A DNA stretch of 16,774 nucleotides from positions 1 through 16,774 of the forward strand of contig CALFMO010000019.1 of NCBI GenBank assembly GCA_937879855.1. Direction: 5' to 3'. Position numbers and translations under genes: made by a program. The notes beneath the pieces are model-generated. The model worked only from the letters and a program-made list of their open reading frames with translations. It was not told where the DNA came from and ran no database searches. Shown here one piece after another: positions 1 to 6,218 of this stretch; positions within the stretch are counted from its first letter, which is position 1; the number at the start of each line of letters is the position of its first letter. The DNA is from an uncultured Acidobacteriaceae bacterium (GTDB lineage: Bacteria; Acidobacteriota; Terriglobia; Terriglobales; Acidobacteriaceae).

Positions 1-10
1 CGTGGACGGG

Positions 11-55
11 TTCGTAATGCGCAGGTCATCGGTTCAAATCCGATCGCCGGCTCCA
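11..55 (+). repeat. tRNA-Thr(CGT) 3' fragment, attachment-site copy 1
   Basis: This 45-bp block is the 3' part of a tRNA gene. It has anticodon loop TTCGTAA (anticodon CGT, Thr), 3' anticodon strand TGCGC, variable loop AGGTC, a perfectly paired T-arm (ATCGG/CCGAT around TTCAAAT), acceptor strand CGCCGGC, discriminator T and encoded CCA. The bases before it (ending GGACGGG) do not pair with TGCGC, so the 5' half is missing and this is not a working tRNA. The same 45 bp occur exactly at 13219 and 16717. Identity blocks running from the anticodon loop to the CCA end are typical of tyrosine-recombinase attachment sites in tRNA genes. Confidence 0.85.
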
Positions 56-141
56 GTAAAATAAGGGTTTTCGAAAGCCGCCAGTCGTCCAAAACCCTTC
101 CCTTGGGGCACCGTTCAGACAGTCCGCCCTCGGCCACCTCC
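56..141. repeat. conserved sequence next to att copy 1 (integrase-tail remnant)
   Basis: The first 35 bases after the CCA match those after the copy at 13219 with one mismatch. Similarity continues in blocks through TTGGGGCACC (103-112) and GTTCAGACAGTC to about 141, where it matches up to about 13360. Read on the minus strand, the 13.2-kb-distant version encodes an open tail with KETTLRRLA. In this copy that frame is broken and one of two tandem TTGGGGCACC units is missing. The likely meaning is a decayed 3' end of an integrase gene, or a recombinase arm region, left beside the attachment site. Confidence 0.6.
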
Positions 142-653
142 GCCGTTAGTTCGTCGAGTTTCTGGCTCTGCGGTACGCCGAACGAGGGTTCGGCGGATGG
201 TTGAGTCGCCCGCCCGCGCGCCGCTGCAATAGCCGCACGGCGACAATGGACAGTGTGGGCCCGGGCCCATTCCGGAAGAAGGAGCGGGGCAAAAAGTAGG
301 AAATCCCAGAGGTCCGACTGGGCACAAGCATTTGGACCGATGGTTCTTCGAAGGCTCGCGGGTCAATCGCCGCCTTCTCGACGTTGTTATCGGGTCGAAT
401 GGGCCCGCCCTCCGATCGGCGCGCGCTCGATGAGAGAAATCTGAGCAGGTGGGCACGTTCGCACTAAGCGCCGCGTCACGACCAGGGGCGCTCATCTGCT
501 CGGGTGCGCAAGGACGGAGCGGGGCGGACCTCCCTCTGCCAACGGCAGAGGCCGTATGGTTTCGGACGGTTACACTACTCCCGGACGATCAGGGCGACCC
601 AAACGTTGTAGCGGCTAGAAATTCCCAAGATCTAAAGGGGATCAAAACAAACG
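142..653. other. long intergenic stretch without a convincing gene
   Basis: No frame here has gene-like codon use together with a ribosome binding site. It contains a perfect 8-bp hairpin (CGCCGAAC, loop GAGG, GTTCGGCG at 176-195) with no U-tract on either strand, and a 12-bp palindrome GGGCCCGGGCCC at 257-268. The long minus-strand frame across 115-495 is rich in Arg, Pro and Gly and looks like a chance opening in GC-rich DNA. This is probably the decayed interior of an old insertion. Confidence 0.5.
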
Positions 654-1220
654 ATGTGGGACTCAATCTTCAAGTGGACGGCATTCGTCGCGAACGTGGT
701 AACTATCATCGCGCTCTTCGTAGCAGTTTTCTTAGCGATCATCCCCTTATGGATGGATAGGAAGCGGCGAGCCCGCGAGCGGCTAGAGCAACGAAAAAAT
801 CTACTTTGGGCTCTCCATGCAGACATGGAGGGTCTCCAGGCCGCAGTGGAAGTGGAGCACAAGGGACATCAAAGGATCTTCACTCAGATCCAGGGCGACC
901 TCCGCAATTCCTACGCGTGGGCGTCGTTTTCTAGTGCAGTCGCTGAAACCGCACTTCGCGAAACGTTCTTGCTATCGTTGACCGGAGACGAGATGCGTGA
1001 TTTAGCGTCGCTACGCAACAAGATTGACCAATTGAATGCGTTCGTGAGAACAAAGCGGGGCTTTCTCACTAGCCTGGCCATTAGTCCAAGTGAAACGACC
1101 GGTCAAAATGCCAGCGTGATAGATGCCATGGTGATGGAACGATTAGAAGCGTTGCGGAAGCAGGCCGAAGACATTCTCCATTGGACGACTAAGAAGCTCG
1201 CCCAACTTATTTGGAACTGA
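654..1220 (+). CDS. hypothetical single-pass membrane protein
   Basis: A 188-residue protein that I do not recognise. Residues 8-33 form one strong hydrophobic helix, followed by a very basic stretch (DRKRRARERLEQRK, about 35-48), so the N-terminus is probably in the membrane with the rest in the cytoplasm. The remainder is charged and mostly helical, with possible coiled coil around 40-75 and 110-135. It has no catalytic motif that I can name. The ATG is preceded by AAGGGG at a rather long distance of 13 bases. The next gene downstream, on the same strand about 200 bp away, encodes a possible nuclease-fold protein. A short TM anchor next to a nuclease-like protein would suit a defence role, but that is only inference. 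Confidence 0.65.
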   Translation: MWDSIFKWTAFVANVVTIIALFVAVFLAIIPLWMDRKRRARERLEQRKNLLWALHADMEGLQAAVEVEHKGHQRIFTQIQGDLRNSYAWASFSSAVAETALRETFLLSLTGDEMRDLASLRNKIDQLNAFVRTKRGFLTSLAISPSETTGQNASVIDAMVMERLEALRKQAEDILHWTTKKLAQLIWN

Positions 1221-1425
1221 CAGTTACGGTCAAGGTGCACTACAAATCTGTCGGACAATAAAGTGGTGATGTGTATCGCCACTGGGATGGGCGTTGCCGT
1301 TGGACTCGTCCCGTACTGGCCGCAGACGCCCGGCCTCGCGACATGGGAAGGCAGCTTTGGCCCCGTGCTATGGGGTTCACAGCGTCCTTGACAGCAAAGC
1401 TTAGTGGAACTCATCATCTGATCAT
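1221..1425. other. intergenic region with weak small ORF
   Basis: A 40-codon frame (ATG 1269 to TGA 1391) encodes a hydrophobic peptide rich in Gly, Val and Pro. It has no Shine-Dalgarno sequence and no recognised family, so it is not called as a gene. The right part carries the candidate promoter for the next gene. Confidence 0.3.
1388..1417 (+). promoter_or_regulatory. candidate promoter for the gene at 1426, possibly leaderless
   Basis: A perfect -35 TTGACA (1388-1393) is followed after 18 bases by CATCAT (1412-1417), a 4/6 match to the -10 consensus. Transcription would begin near 1424, two bases before the ATG at 1426. No Shine-Dalgarno sequence precedes that ATG, which fits a leaderless transcript. 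Confidence 0.4.
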
Positions 1426-2568
1426 ATGGCAAGCCCGACCTTCGAGTTTGGGCCGCAGATTCCGGAAGAATACGGGGACTGGGCATACTGGATTGAGCGC
1501 GCGCGATTGACCGAGGGATTGTCACCGAGTGGTCGGGACACCGTCGTCGCGGGCTTGGACCATCTCCGCCGACTGCTCGGCAACGACTGGCTCAAGGCAG
1601 CGCTCGCCGGCGGGCATCCATTATTCTTGACGCTGCTTAATGCCGCTCCCATGGCTCAAATGGCGCTGGCGGGGCTCGGGCACGACTTGGTGCGCCTGGC
1701 AGGAATGACGAGCGTGAATCATCTCGTGGCGCGCCTCAAAGATGCCAGCGAGTTCGATGGGGCGATCGCGGAGGTTAGTCTGGCGAGCAAAGCCTGTAAT
1801 GCGGGGTTTACGATCGAACTGCCGAGCGTGAAATCTGAACGAGTCGCCGATATCCGAATTGTTGAACCGGAGGTGTTCATCGAGGTCACCGCGCTCGACA
1901 CCTCGCAGTTGCAACAGGAAACGGTGCGCACCGCGCGCGCAATTTTTGCGGCCGCCATGGACTCGGACGTTATCTCGGGGGGCCGCGTCTTTCACCCATT
2001 GCCGGACACGCTCCTTACGAACTATCAGCGTCAGATTCGGGCCACCATCGACACGGTCAAAGCCACGGGACAGCCAGCAAGGCTGCACGAAGACCAGATC
2101 ATCGACTTGCGCTTCGCGCTGCGAAGTGACGAGGCCGCGATCGCCTCCATGCGGGCAGACGGGTACGGCGGGCTGGCTGGCCCCTCATTGCAGGCCACGG
2201 AGTTGTATCGGGTTAGGCGGGCGCTCGAAGGCAAATTGCGGAGCTTCCCGGACGTGCCGCTCGGGGCGGGCGTAGTTGTGCTGTGGGACAGTTGGTTGCC
2301 GGTTGAGGCTCCGTTGAAACTCGTAGCTCACTACTTCGGCGATCTCCTCGCGAGATATCCTAAGGTGGCCGTTGCCGCGCTATTCTACCCGTCCATGACA
2401 GTGGGACGGATTGGCAAGGGGACTGCCATGGTGGATCGGCGAGACTACGGGATTGTCATTCGTGATATCGGGGTTCCGGGCGAAGAGGCTCTGATCGTGC
2501 AGCGAGCGACGAGTCCGCTGTCCGAGGACGGGCTAATCCGCCTCTTCAGTGCTGCAGCGCGGACGTGA
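1426..2568 (+). CDS. hypothetical protein with possible PD-(D/E)XK-like core
   Basis: A 380-residue soluble protein of no family I can name. The middle has a pattern reminiscent of the restriction-endonuclease-like fold: a helix with Glu116 (AIAEVSLASKA), a strand with Asp142 (ERVADIRIVEP), and a strand ending FIEVTAL with Glu153. The usual Lys two residues after this Glu is Thr155. Later strands such as GAGVVVLWDSWLP (about 283-295) and VAVAALFYPS fit an alpha/beta domain. There is no signal peptide or TM segment. The lack of the catalytic Lys means it could be a variant nuclease, an inactive relative, or something else. The start is the first ATG after a TTGACA-type promoter and has no ribosome binding site. 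The convergent RES/Xre TA module lies 131 bp downstream. Confidence 0.6.
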   Translation: MASPTFEFGPQIPEEYGDWAYWIERARLTEGLSPSGRDTVVAGLDHLRRLLGNDWLKAALAGGHPLFLTLLNAAPMAQMALAGLGHDLVRLAGMTSVNHLVARLKDASEFDGAIAEVSLASKACNAGFTIELPSVKSERVADIRIVEPEVFIEVTALDTSQLQQETVRTARAIFAAAMDSDVISGGRVFHPLPDTLLTNYQRQIRATIDTVKATGQPARLHEDQIIDLRFALRSDEAAIASMRADGYGGLAGPSLQATELYRVRRALEGKLRSFPDVPLGAGVVVLWDSWLPVEAPLKLVAHYFGDLLARYPKVAVAALFYPSMTVGRIGKGTAMVDRRDYGIVIRDIGVPGEEALIVQRATSPLSEDGLIRLFSAAART

Positions 2569-2699
2569 CCAGAGGGTCCAAAACGCATGACGAATGAGAC
2601 CTTCACCGTCGCAGAAGTCGCCGAAAGGACTCGGCGTCACACCGGAAAATTTCACAGTCAGCTGCGGCCCCCAGACGGACATGGCCGGAAGACCCCAGA

Positions 2700-3320
2700 C
2701 TACGACGACCACCGAGCGATTGCATCGACTTGAACTGGATCCCGCAGCGGTGCGTGGACGGCTGAGTGCAGTACGACGACAACCAGAAATTCGTCGAACT
2801 CCTCGAGTTGGGACGTAACCCCTCCGGCTTGATACGTAACGCCGACGCGTGACAGCGCGGCACGATGAAAGGCCGCTGACGGCGCGATCAACCCGTCGGC
2901 ACCGAGGCCCAGCGAGAGTGCGGCGATCCCATTCGGGACGGAAAAATCTTGCCACAGCGTGACGGCTTCCGCCTCCAACGCTTGCCCCCATGGGACGAGT
3001 GCGCGCCGCACATCGATCGCGGTGAGATCCAGCGTCTTCTCGATCCGGACGCGTTCGTGGTGGAGCAAGGCGCTGACGGGTTGGTGTTCCTGACGCGAAA
3101 CGAACTCGAGCAGCGCGCCGTCAAACGTCGTGGCGAAATAGATCGCGCCGAAGAGACCGGTGACATGGTAGCGGCCGGGACGTTTCGTGCGCGACCCGGT
3201 GTCGTCGAAAGGAAGCGGATGCGCAAGGGGCCGCGCCCGCCACAGATCGTACTCGGTGGGGATTAGTGCGGAGCGAAGAGCAGTAAGGTCCGGACCCTCA
3301 AGCGTGGTCCTCGGACTCAC
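2700..3320 (-). CDS. RES-domain toxin
   Basis: A 206-residue RES family protein. Characterised RES toxins of Xre-RES pairs degrade cellular NAD+ and stop growth. The three family residues are in order: Arg28 in YDLWRAR, Glu72 in FDGALLEF, and Ser148 in LIAPSAA. The segment GLFGAIYFATTFDGALLEF matches the typical YLA...ALAE region. The start is GTG at 3318-3320 and overlaps the antitoxin stop as GTGA, so translation is probably coupled. The C-terminal 55 residues (VTSQLEEFDEFLVVVV onwards) differ from the short RES toxins I know and may mark a subgroup. All three key residues are present, so it may be active. Confidence 0.85.
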   Translation of the reverse strand: MSPRTTLEGPDLTALRSALIPTEYDLWRARPLAHPLPFDDTGSRTKRPGRYHVTGLFGAIYFATTFDGALLEFVSRQEHQPVSALLHHERVRIEKTLDLTAIDVRRALVPWGQALEAEAVTLWQDFSVPNGIAALSLGLGADGLIAPSAAFHRAALSRVGVTYQAGGVTSQLEEFDEFLVVVVLHSAVHAPLRDPVQVDAIARWSS

Positions 3321-3661
3321 GCGTAGGCCGGCTCATCAGGCATTTCAAGATAGTTCAGGACTTGGAGCGGTCCGCGCGTCAGGACGATCTGCATCGGGGA
3401 CGATCCGCCGAAGGCAGCATTCGGCTCGGCAAGCCACGCCTGCGCCGCATCGGTCGATCCCTTGACCTGGAGGAGTAGATCCATTAGCTCACCGAGCCGC
3501 CCGAGTTCCCGTAGATTGACACCTCGAGGTTCGCCACGGCCCGTCGCCCATCGGTCGACGGCCTGCTCGGGGACACCCAACGTCTGCGCGAGTTGCGCGC
3601 GCGAGATCTGGAAAAACGTCAGGATCTCGTCGAGCCGATCCGTGGGGCTCTTCACTGCCAT
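3317..3661 (-). CDS. Xre/MbcA/ParS-type antitoxin of RES toxin
   Basis: A 114-residue antitoxin. An Xre-like helix-turn-helix occupies about residues 12-45 (SRAQLAQTLGVPEQAVDRWATG), followed by the DUF2384/MbcA-ParS toxin-binding domain with WLAEPNAAFGGSSPM at 77-90. Such proteins neutralise the RES toxin and repress their own promoter. I chose ATG 3661 (MAVKSPTDR) because AAGGGGG lies 8-9 bases upstream. The longer frame from TTG 3697 would place the ribosome binding site inside the gene. It sits upstream of the toxin and shares a GTGA overlap with it, the standard antitoxin-first order. Confidence 0.88.
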   Translation of the reverse strand: MAVKSPTDRLDEILTFFQISRAQLAQTLGVPEQAVDRWATGRGEPRGVNLRELGRLGELMDLLLQVKGSTDAAQAWLAEPNAAFGGSSPMQIVLTRGPLQVLNYLEMPDEPAYA

Positions 3662-3703
3662 ATATCTTGCCCCCTTATGGCTAGACGCACCCTTCAATTA
3701 GGA

Positions 3704-3732
3704 ATGGTACACGTTCTAGTAGGGATTGCCAA
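3704..3732 (-). promoter_or_regulatory. promoter of Xre-RES operon
   Basis: On the minus strand, TTGGCA (3727-3732) is followed after exactly 17 bases by TACCAT (3704-3709). The predicted transcript start near 3697 leaves a leader of about 36 bases containing the AAGGGGG site used by the ATG at 3661. An imperfect inverted repeat GAA...TTC spans the -10 and could hold the antitoxin, but its symmetry is weak. Confidence 0.5.
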
Positions 3733-3922
3733 GAGTTGCTAAGTGGACCACGTTGATGATGGGTGAGATGGCGATTCCCTTCGGAAAATAGTCTAAAGCT
3801 GGTCGGTACCCGGCCTAGACTGGCGTAATTCTTTCCTGCGCGCCGATTCGCCTGGCCGGCCATTCGCGGTTTCGGCCCGGAGAGTCGCACGGCGGCCGCG
3901 GAGTCGAACCCGCGCAGAGCCG

Positions 3923-3961
3923 ATGCGCACGTCTGCGGCTCACCTCCGATCGCCGGCTCCA
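3923..3961 (+). repeat. diverged tRNA 3' fragment, attachment-site copy 2
   Basis: Thirty-three of 39 bases match the end of the 45-bp tRNA fragment, with the last 17 (TCCGATCGCCGGCTCCA) identical. Changes in the T-arm break its pairing (TGCGG against CCGAT), and the anticodon loop is not recognisable. It is followed on the right by an integrase-like remnant read towards it on the minus strand, as at the other copies. It may be an old scar or the attachment site of a different element using the same tRNA end. Confidence 0.65.
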
Positions 3962-4200
3962 TGTTTTTCCGCGGTTTTCGAAGGCCCGGTGTTCGCCACC
4001 ACCCTCCGTTGGGGCACCCGTGGGGCACGGGGTCGGTGCGCCGCCGCGGCGAGCTTCCGGAGCGTCGTGTCCTTGTCGAGCTTCCGGCCCTGCTGGATCA
4101 GGTGGGCGTAGGTCGACAGGGCTTGAATCTCGCCGACCGTCAAAGAGGCCGTCGTGGTCCGGGAATCGTGCGGGGTCCAATCTGCTCCTGGAAGGAGGGA
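3940..4200 (-). pseudogene. tyrosine recombinase C-terminal remnant
   Basis: A minus-strand open frame runs from about 4200 into the tRNA fragment and stops there (ending GAGDRR). It contains WTPHDSRTTTASLTVGEIQAL, then STYAHLIQQGRK, then LDKDTTLRKLA. HDSR resembles the H-x-x-R box of tyrosine recombinases (usually HDLRRT), and STYAHL resembles the segment near the nucleophilic Tyr (RYAHL). The stretch that normally lies between them, with the LGH motif, is absent, which points to an internal deletion. Nothing upstream of 4200 resembles the rest of an integrase. The related tail beside the 13219 copy (KETTLRRLA, GAPRVPQ) supports a shared origin. The match is by eye and could be wrong. Confidence 0.45.
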
Positions 4201-4209
4201 TTTGGGCGA

Positions 4210-4228
4210 ATTGTTAACAATCTACAAT
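4210..4228 (+). promoter_or_regulatory. GntR/FCD-type operator with -10 element
   Basis: The perfect 12-bp palindrome ATTGTTAACAAT (4210-4221) contains TTGTTAACAA, the half-site arrangement (TTGT-n2-ACAA) known for FCD-subfamily GntR regulators. TACAAT (4223-4228), one base off the -10 consensus, follows directly. The upstream -35 is poor (TTTGGG near 4201), as expected for a regulated promoter. The gene just downstream encodes an FCD regulator, so autoregulation and control of the operon behind it are likely. Confidence 0.55.
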
Positions 4229-4292
4229 CGTCGTGTTTCGGCTTGGCCGGGAGTTGAGCCCAATACCGCATCCTGAGCGCACAAGGAATCGA

Positions 4293-5111
4293 ATGCGCGC
4301 CAGCACTTTGGCCACGCCTCCTCATGATGCAGACGGCGCCGAGTCGACGCTCACGCCCGTTGCCGCAGCCAGTCTCGGCCGACTCGCCGCTGCGCGTCTG
4401 CTGCAGGCTCTTGAGACCGGAGCCATTCCGGTCGGCAGCCGACTCGTGGAGGCGCGTCTCGCCGCAATGCTGGCCGTAAGCCGGGGGCCAGTTCGTGATG
4501 CGCTGCAGTACCTCGAGCAACAAGGCTTGGTTCACCGCCTCCCGCATCGGGGTAGCTTCGCCGTTGCGTTCGCCCCCGACGAGCTCGCCGAGGTGGTCAT
4601 CCTGCGAGCAGATCTCGAGGCGCTCGCTGCTCGGCTCGGCATAGTTCGCCGTTCGATCCGCCCACGCGACTTAGCGGTCCTTCTTGAGCACACAGATGCG
4701 ATGGCGCGCGCCGTTCGCGCGAGGCAGTTCGAAATGTTTTTGGATCACGAGATGGCGTTTCATCGGCTGTTGGCCGAGCGCTCCGGACACCTGCGCCTGC
4801 TTGCGCTTCTCGATGGGCTTCGGGCGCACACGCGCATTGCCATTTCTCTTGCGAATCGAAATGTACGGACGCGTTCCGGTGTCCCGACCGCCGTACATCA
4901 TCTCGTCCAGACTCACCGCGATGTGGTCGTGGCACTGAGAAGTAAGGATCTGCGCCGGATCGATGCAACGATCAAGCGACATGTATTGGAGACCCTCGAC
5001 TTCCTCGGATTGAGCACGCCCACCCTCGCCGCAGATCGTGGAGCGCTAGGCGATGTGCTCCCGCGCGACAACACGCGTCCAACGGCGGCTCGGCGGCGCC
5101 GGCGACAGTAA
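4293..5111 (+). CDS. GntR-family transcriptional regulator, FCD subfamily
   Basis: A 272-residue regulator. The N-terminal winged helix includes GAIPVGSRLVEARLAAMLAVSRGPVRDALQYLEQQGLV followed by the wing PHRGSFAVAF, the GntR signature. The C-terminal all-helical FCD domain keeps its metal/ligand-site pattern: Asp and His in LDHEMAFHRLLAERSGH, His in LVQTHRDVVVAL, and His in IKRHVLETL. Such proteins bind an organic acid or sugar acid and release DNA. I chose ATG 4293 because AAGGA stands five bases before it; a longer frame from GTG 4233 has no site. It heads a co-directional run of catabolic and transport genes and carries a TTGTTAACAA operator upstream, so it probably senses the imported substrate or an intermediate. 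Confidence 0.9.
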   Translation: MRASTLATPPHDADGAESTLTPVAAASLGRLAAARLLQALETGAIPVGSRLVEARLAAMLAVSRGPVRDALQYLEQQGLVHRLPHRGSFAVAFAPDELAEVVILRADLEALAARLGIVRRSIRPRDLAVLLEHTDAMARAVRARQFEMFLDHEMAFHRLLAERSGHLRLLALLDGLRAHTRIAISLANRNVRTRSGVPTAVHHLVQTHRDVVVALRSKDLRRIDATIKRHVLETLDFLGLSTPTLAADRGALGDVLPRDNTRPTAARRRRRQ

Positions 5112-5168
5112 CGACTGGTTCGTTGTGCCCGTGGGTTACGTATTTACGGCAAGCAGCGGAGAAGATGC

Positions 5169-6158
5169 ATGTCAACGGGGTTAGGCGAGCGGGTCATCAG
5201 TCGCGAACAGGCCAGGAAATATGCCTTCGATTGGAACGACGAGCCTCTTCTACACGTGAAGTGCGGGGAACGATTTGCGGTCGAAACGTACGATGCCGGT
5301 ACAGGCTACTTCCGGACAGTAGAGGACAAGGACATTCCAGGTCGCCGGCCTGGCTTTGATCGAATGCCGCCGCTCGCAAATCCGATTGCGGGCCCAATAT
5401 GGCTGGAAGGGGCGGAGCGGGGCGATACCTTGGTGATCACGATCGACGACATCGTCGTGGATGATTATTCGTGGATCGCGATCGGTCCGAAACGTGGCCC
5501 GCTTGGAGAATCGACTCGTTGGCCCGAGTTGTCCAGTGAATATGAAACCCGAATCTTTCGCCACACGGTTGGTCCCAGCGGCACCACCCGAGACGGCACC
5601 TTGCAGTTCGATGAGCGAATCACCTGGCCCATCGCGCCCTTCATTGGAACGCTTGGCGTGGCTCCCGATCGCGAGGTCGCGACTAGCCTGGACGGCCAGG
5701 GGCCATGGGGCGGCAATCTCGATATCCGTGACGTGGCTCCGGGCAATCGCATCTATCTTCCGATCTTCCACACCGGCGCACGATTCTATCTTGGCGATGT
5801 ACATGCGAGTCAGGGAGATACGGAGTTCAGCAGTACGGCAGCCGAAACTCAGGCAACGGTGCGGTTGCACCTGGATGTTGTCAAGGCCAGGCGCATTCCC
5901 TGGATGCGAATCGAGAAACCTGCGTCTGTCGTCTCAGTGTACGCTTACCGTCCGCTGGAAGTCGCCGTGGAGACGGCGACGGTAAACCTCATGGACTGGT
6001 TGATCACCGAGCACCAATTCACGCCGGCCGATGCCTACTGTTTCGTCAGTACGTGTCCAGATTTCCGTATCAACGTCTACCAAATGTGCAAGCTCGGCAA
6101 CTTGAACTACGTGGCCGGCGCAGAGATTCCCAAACGTTACCTGCTGTCAACCACCTGA
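5169..6158 (+). CDS. acetamidase/formamidase family protein
   Basis: A 329-residue member of the FmdA/AmdA family, cytoplasmic enzymes that hydrolyse short amides such as formamide or acetamide to the acid and ammonia. Family motifs are clear: ANPIAGPIWLEGAERGDTLVI (70-90), APFIGTLGVAP (156-166), GPWGGNLDIRD (178-188), and YLGDVHASQGDTEFSSTAAE (207-226) with Asp210, His212, Glu219 and Glu226. Length is normal for the family. ATG 5169 follows GGAG with a seven-base gap. The gene lies 57 bp after the GntR gene and 60 bp before a solute-binding protein, so an amide in the operon's substrate or a breakdown product is likely. The exact substrate cannot be told. Confidence 0.88.
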   Translation: MSTGLGERVISREQARKYAFDWNDEPLLHVKCGERFAVETYDAGTGYFRTVEDKDIPGRRPGFDRMPPLANPIAGPIWLEGAERGDTLVITIDDIVVDDYSWIAIGPKRGPLGESTRWPELSSEYETRIFRHTVGPSGTTRDGTLQFDERITWPIAPFIGTLGVAPDREVATSLDGQGPWGGNLDIRDVAPGNRIYLPIFHTGARFYLGDVHASQGDTEFSSTAAETQATVRLHLDVVKARRIPWMRIEKPASVVSVYAYRPLEVAVETATVNLMDWLITEHQFTPADAYCFVSTCPDFRINVYQMCKLGNLNYVAGAEIPKRYLLSTT

Positions 6159-6218
6159 ACGACCGCAGTTTTACGGCCGTTAGGAAAAGGTGCAATTCGC
6201 GTTGGGGGTGAGGGGATC

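Noticed and set aside
1..55. Complete tRNA gene at the left edge
   Set aside because: The bases before TTCGTAA do not pair with the 3' anticodon strand, and the same truncated start occurs at the other exact copies, so this is a fragment.
176..195. Perfect 8-bp hairpin as a terminator
   Set aside because: No run of T follows on either strand and no gene ends nearby.
115..495. 126-codon minus-strand frame
   Set aside because: Arg/Pro/Gly-rich translation with no motif and no ribosome binding site, in GC-rich DNA where such openings arise by chance.
1269..1391. 40-codon hydrophobic small ORF
   Set aside because: No ribosome binding site, no family and short enough to be chance.
2594..2818. 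Plus-strand ORF between the convergent genes
   Set aside because: It overlaps the end of the RES gene antisense and has no gene-like composition or motif.
3890..3921. T-arm-like sequence on the minus strand (GGGTTCGACTCC)
   Set aside because: The stem does not pair beyond two bases once the TTCGA loop is placed, so it is not a tRNA.
4233..4292. Longer start for the GntR regulator (GTG 4233)
   Set aside because: It has no ribosome binding site, while ATG 4293 has AAGGA and gives a normal-length protein.
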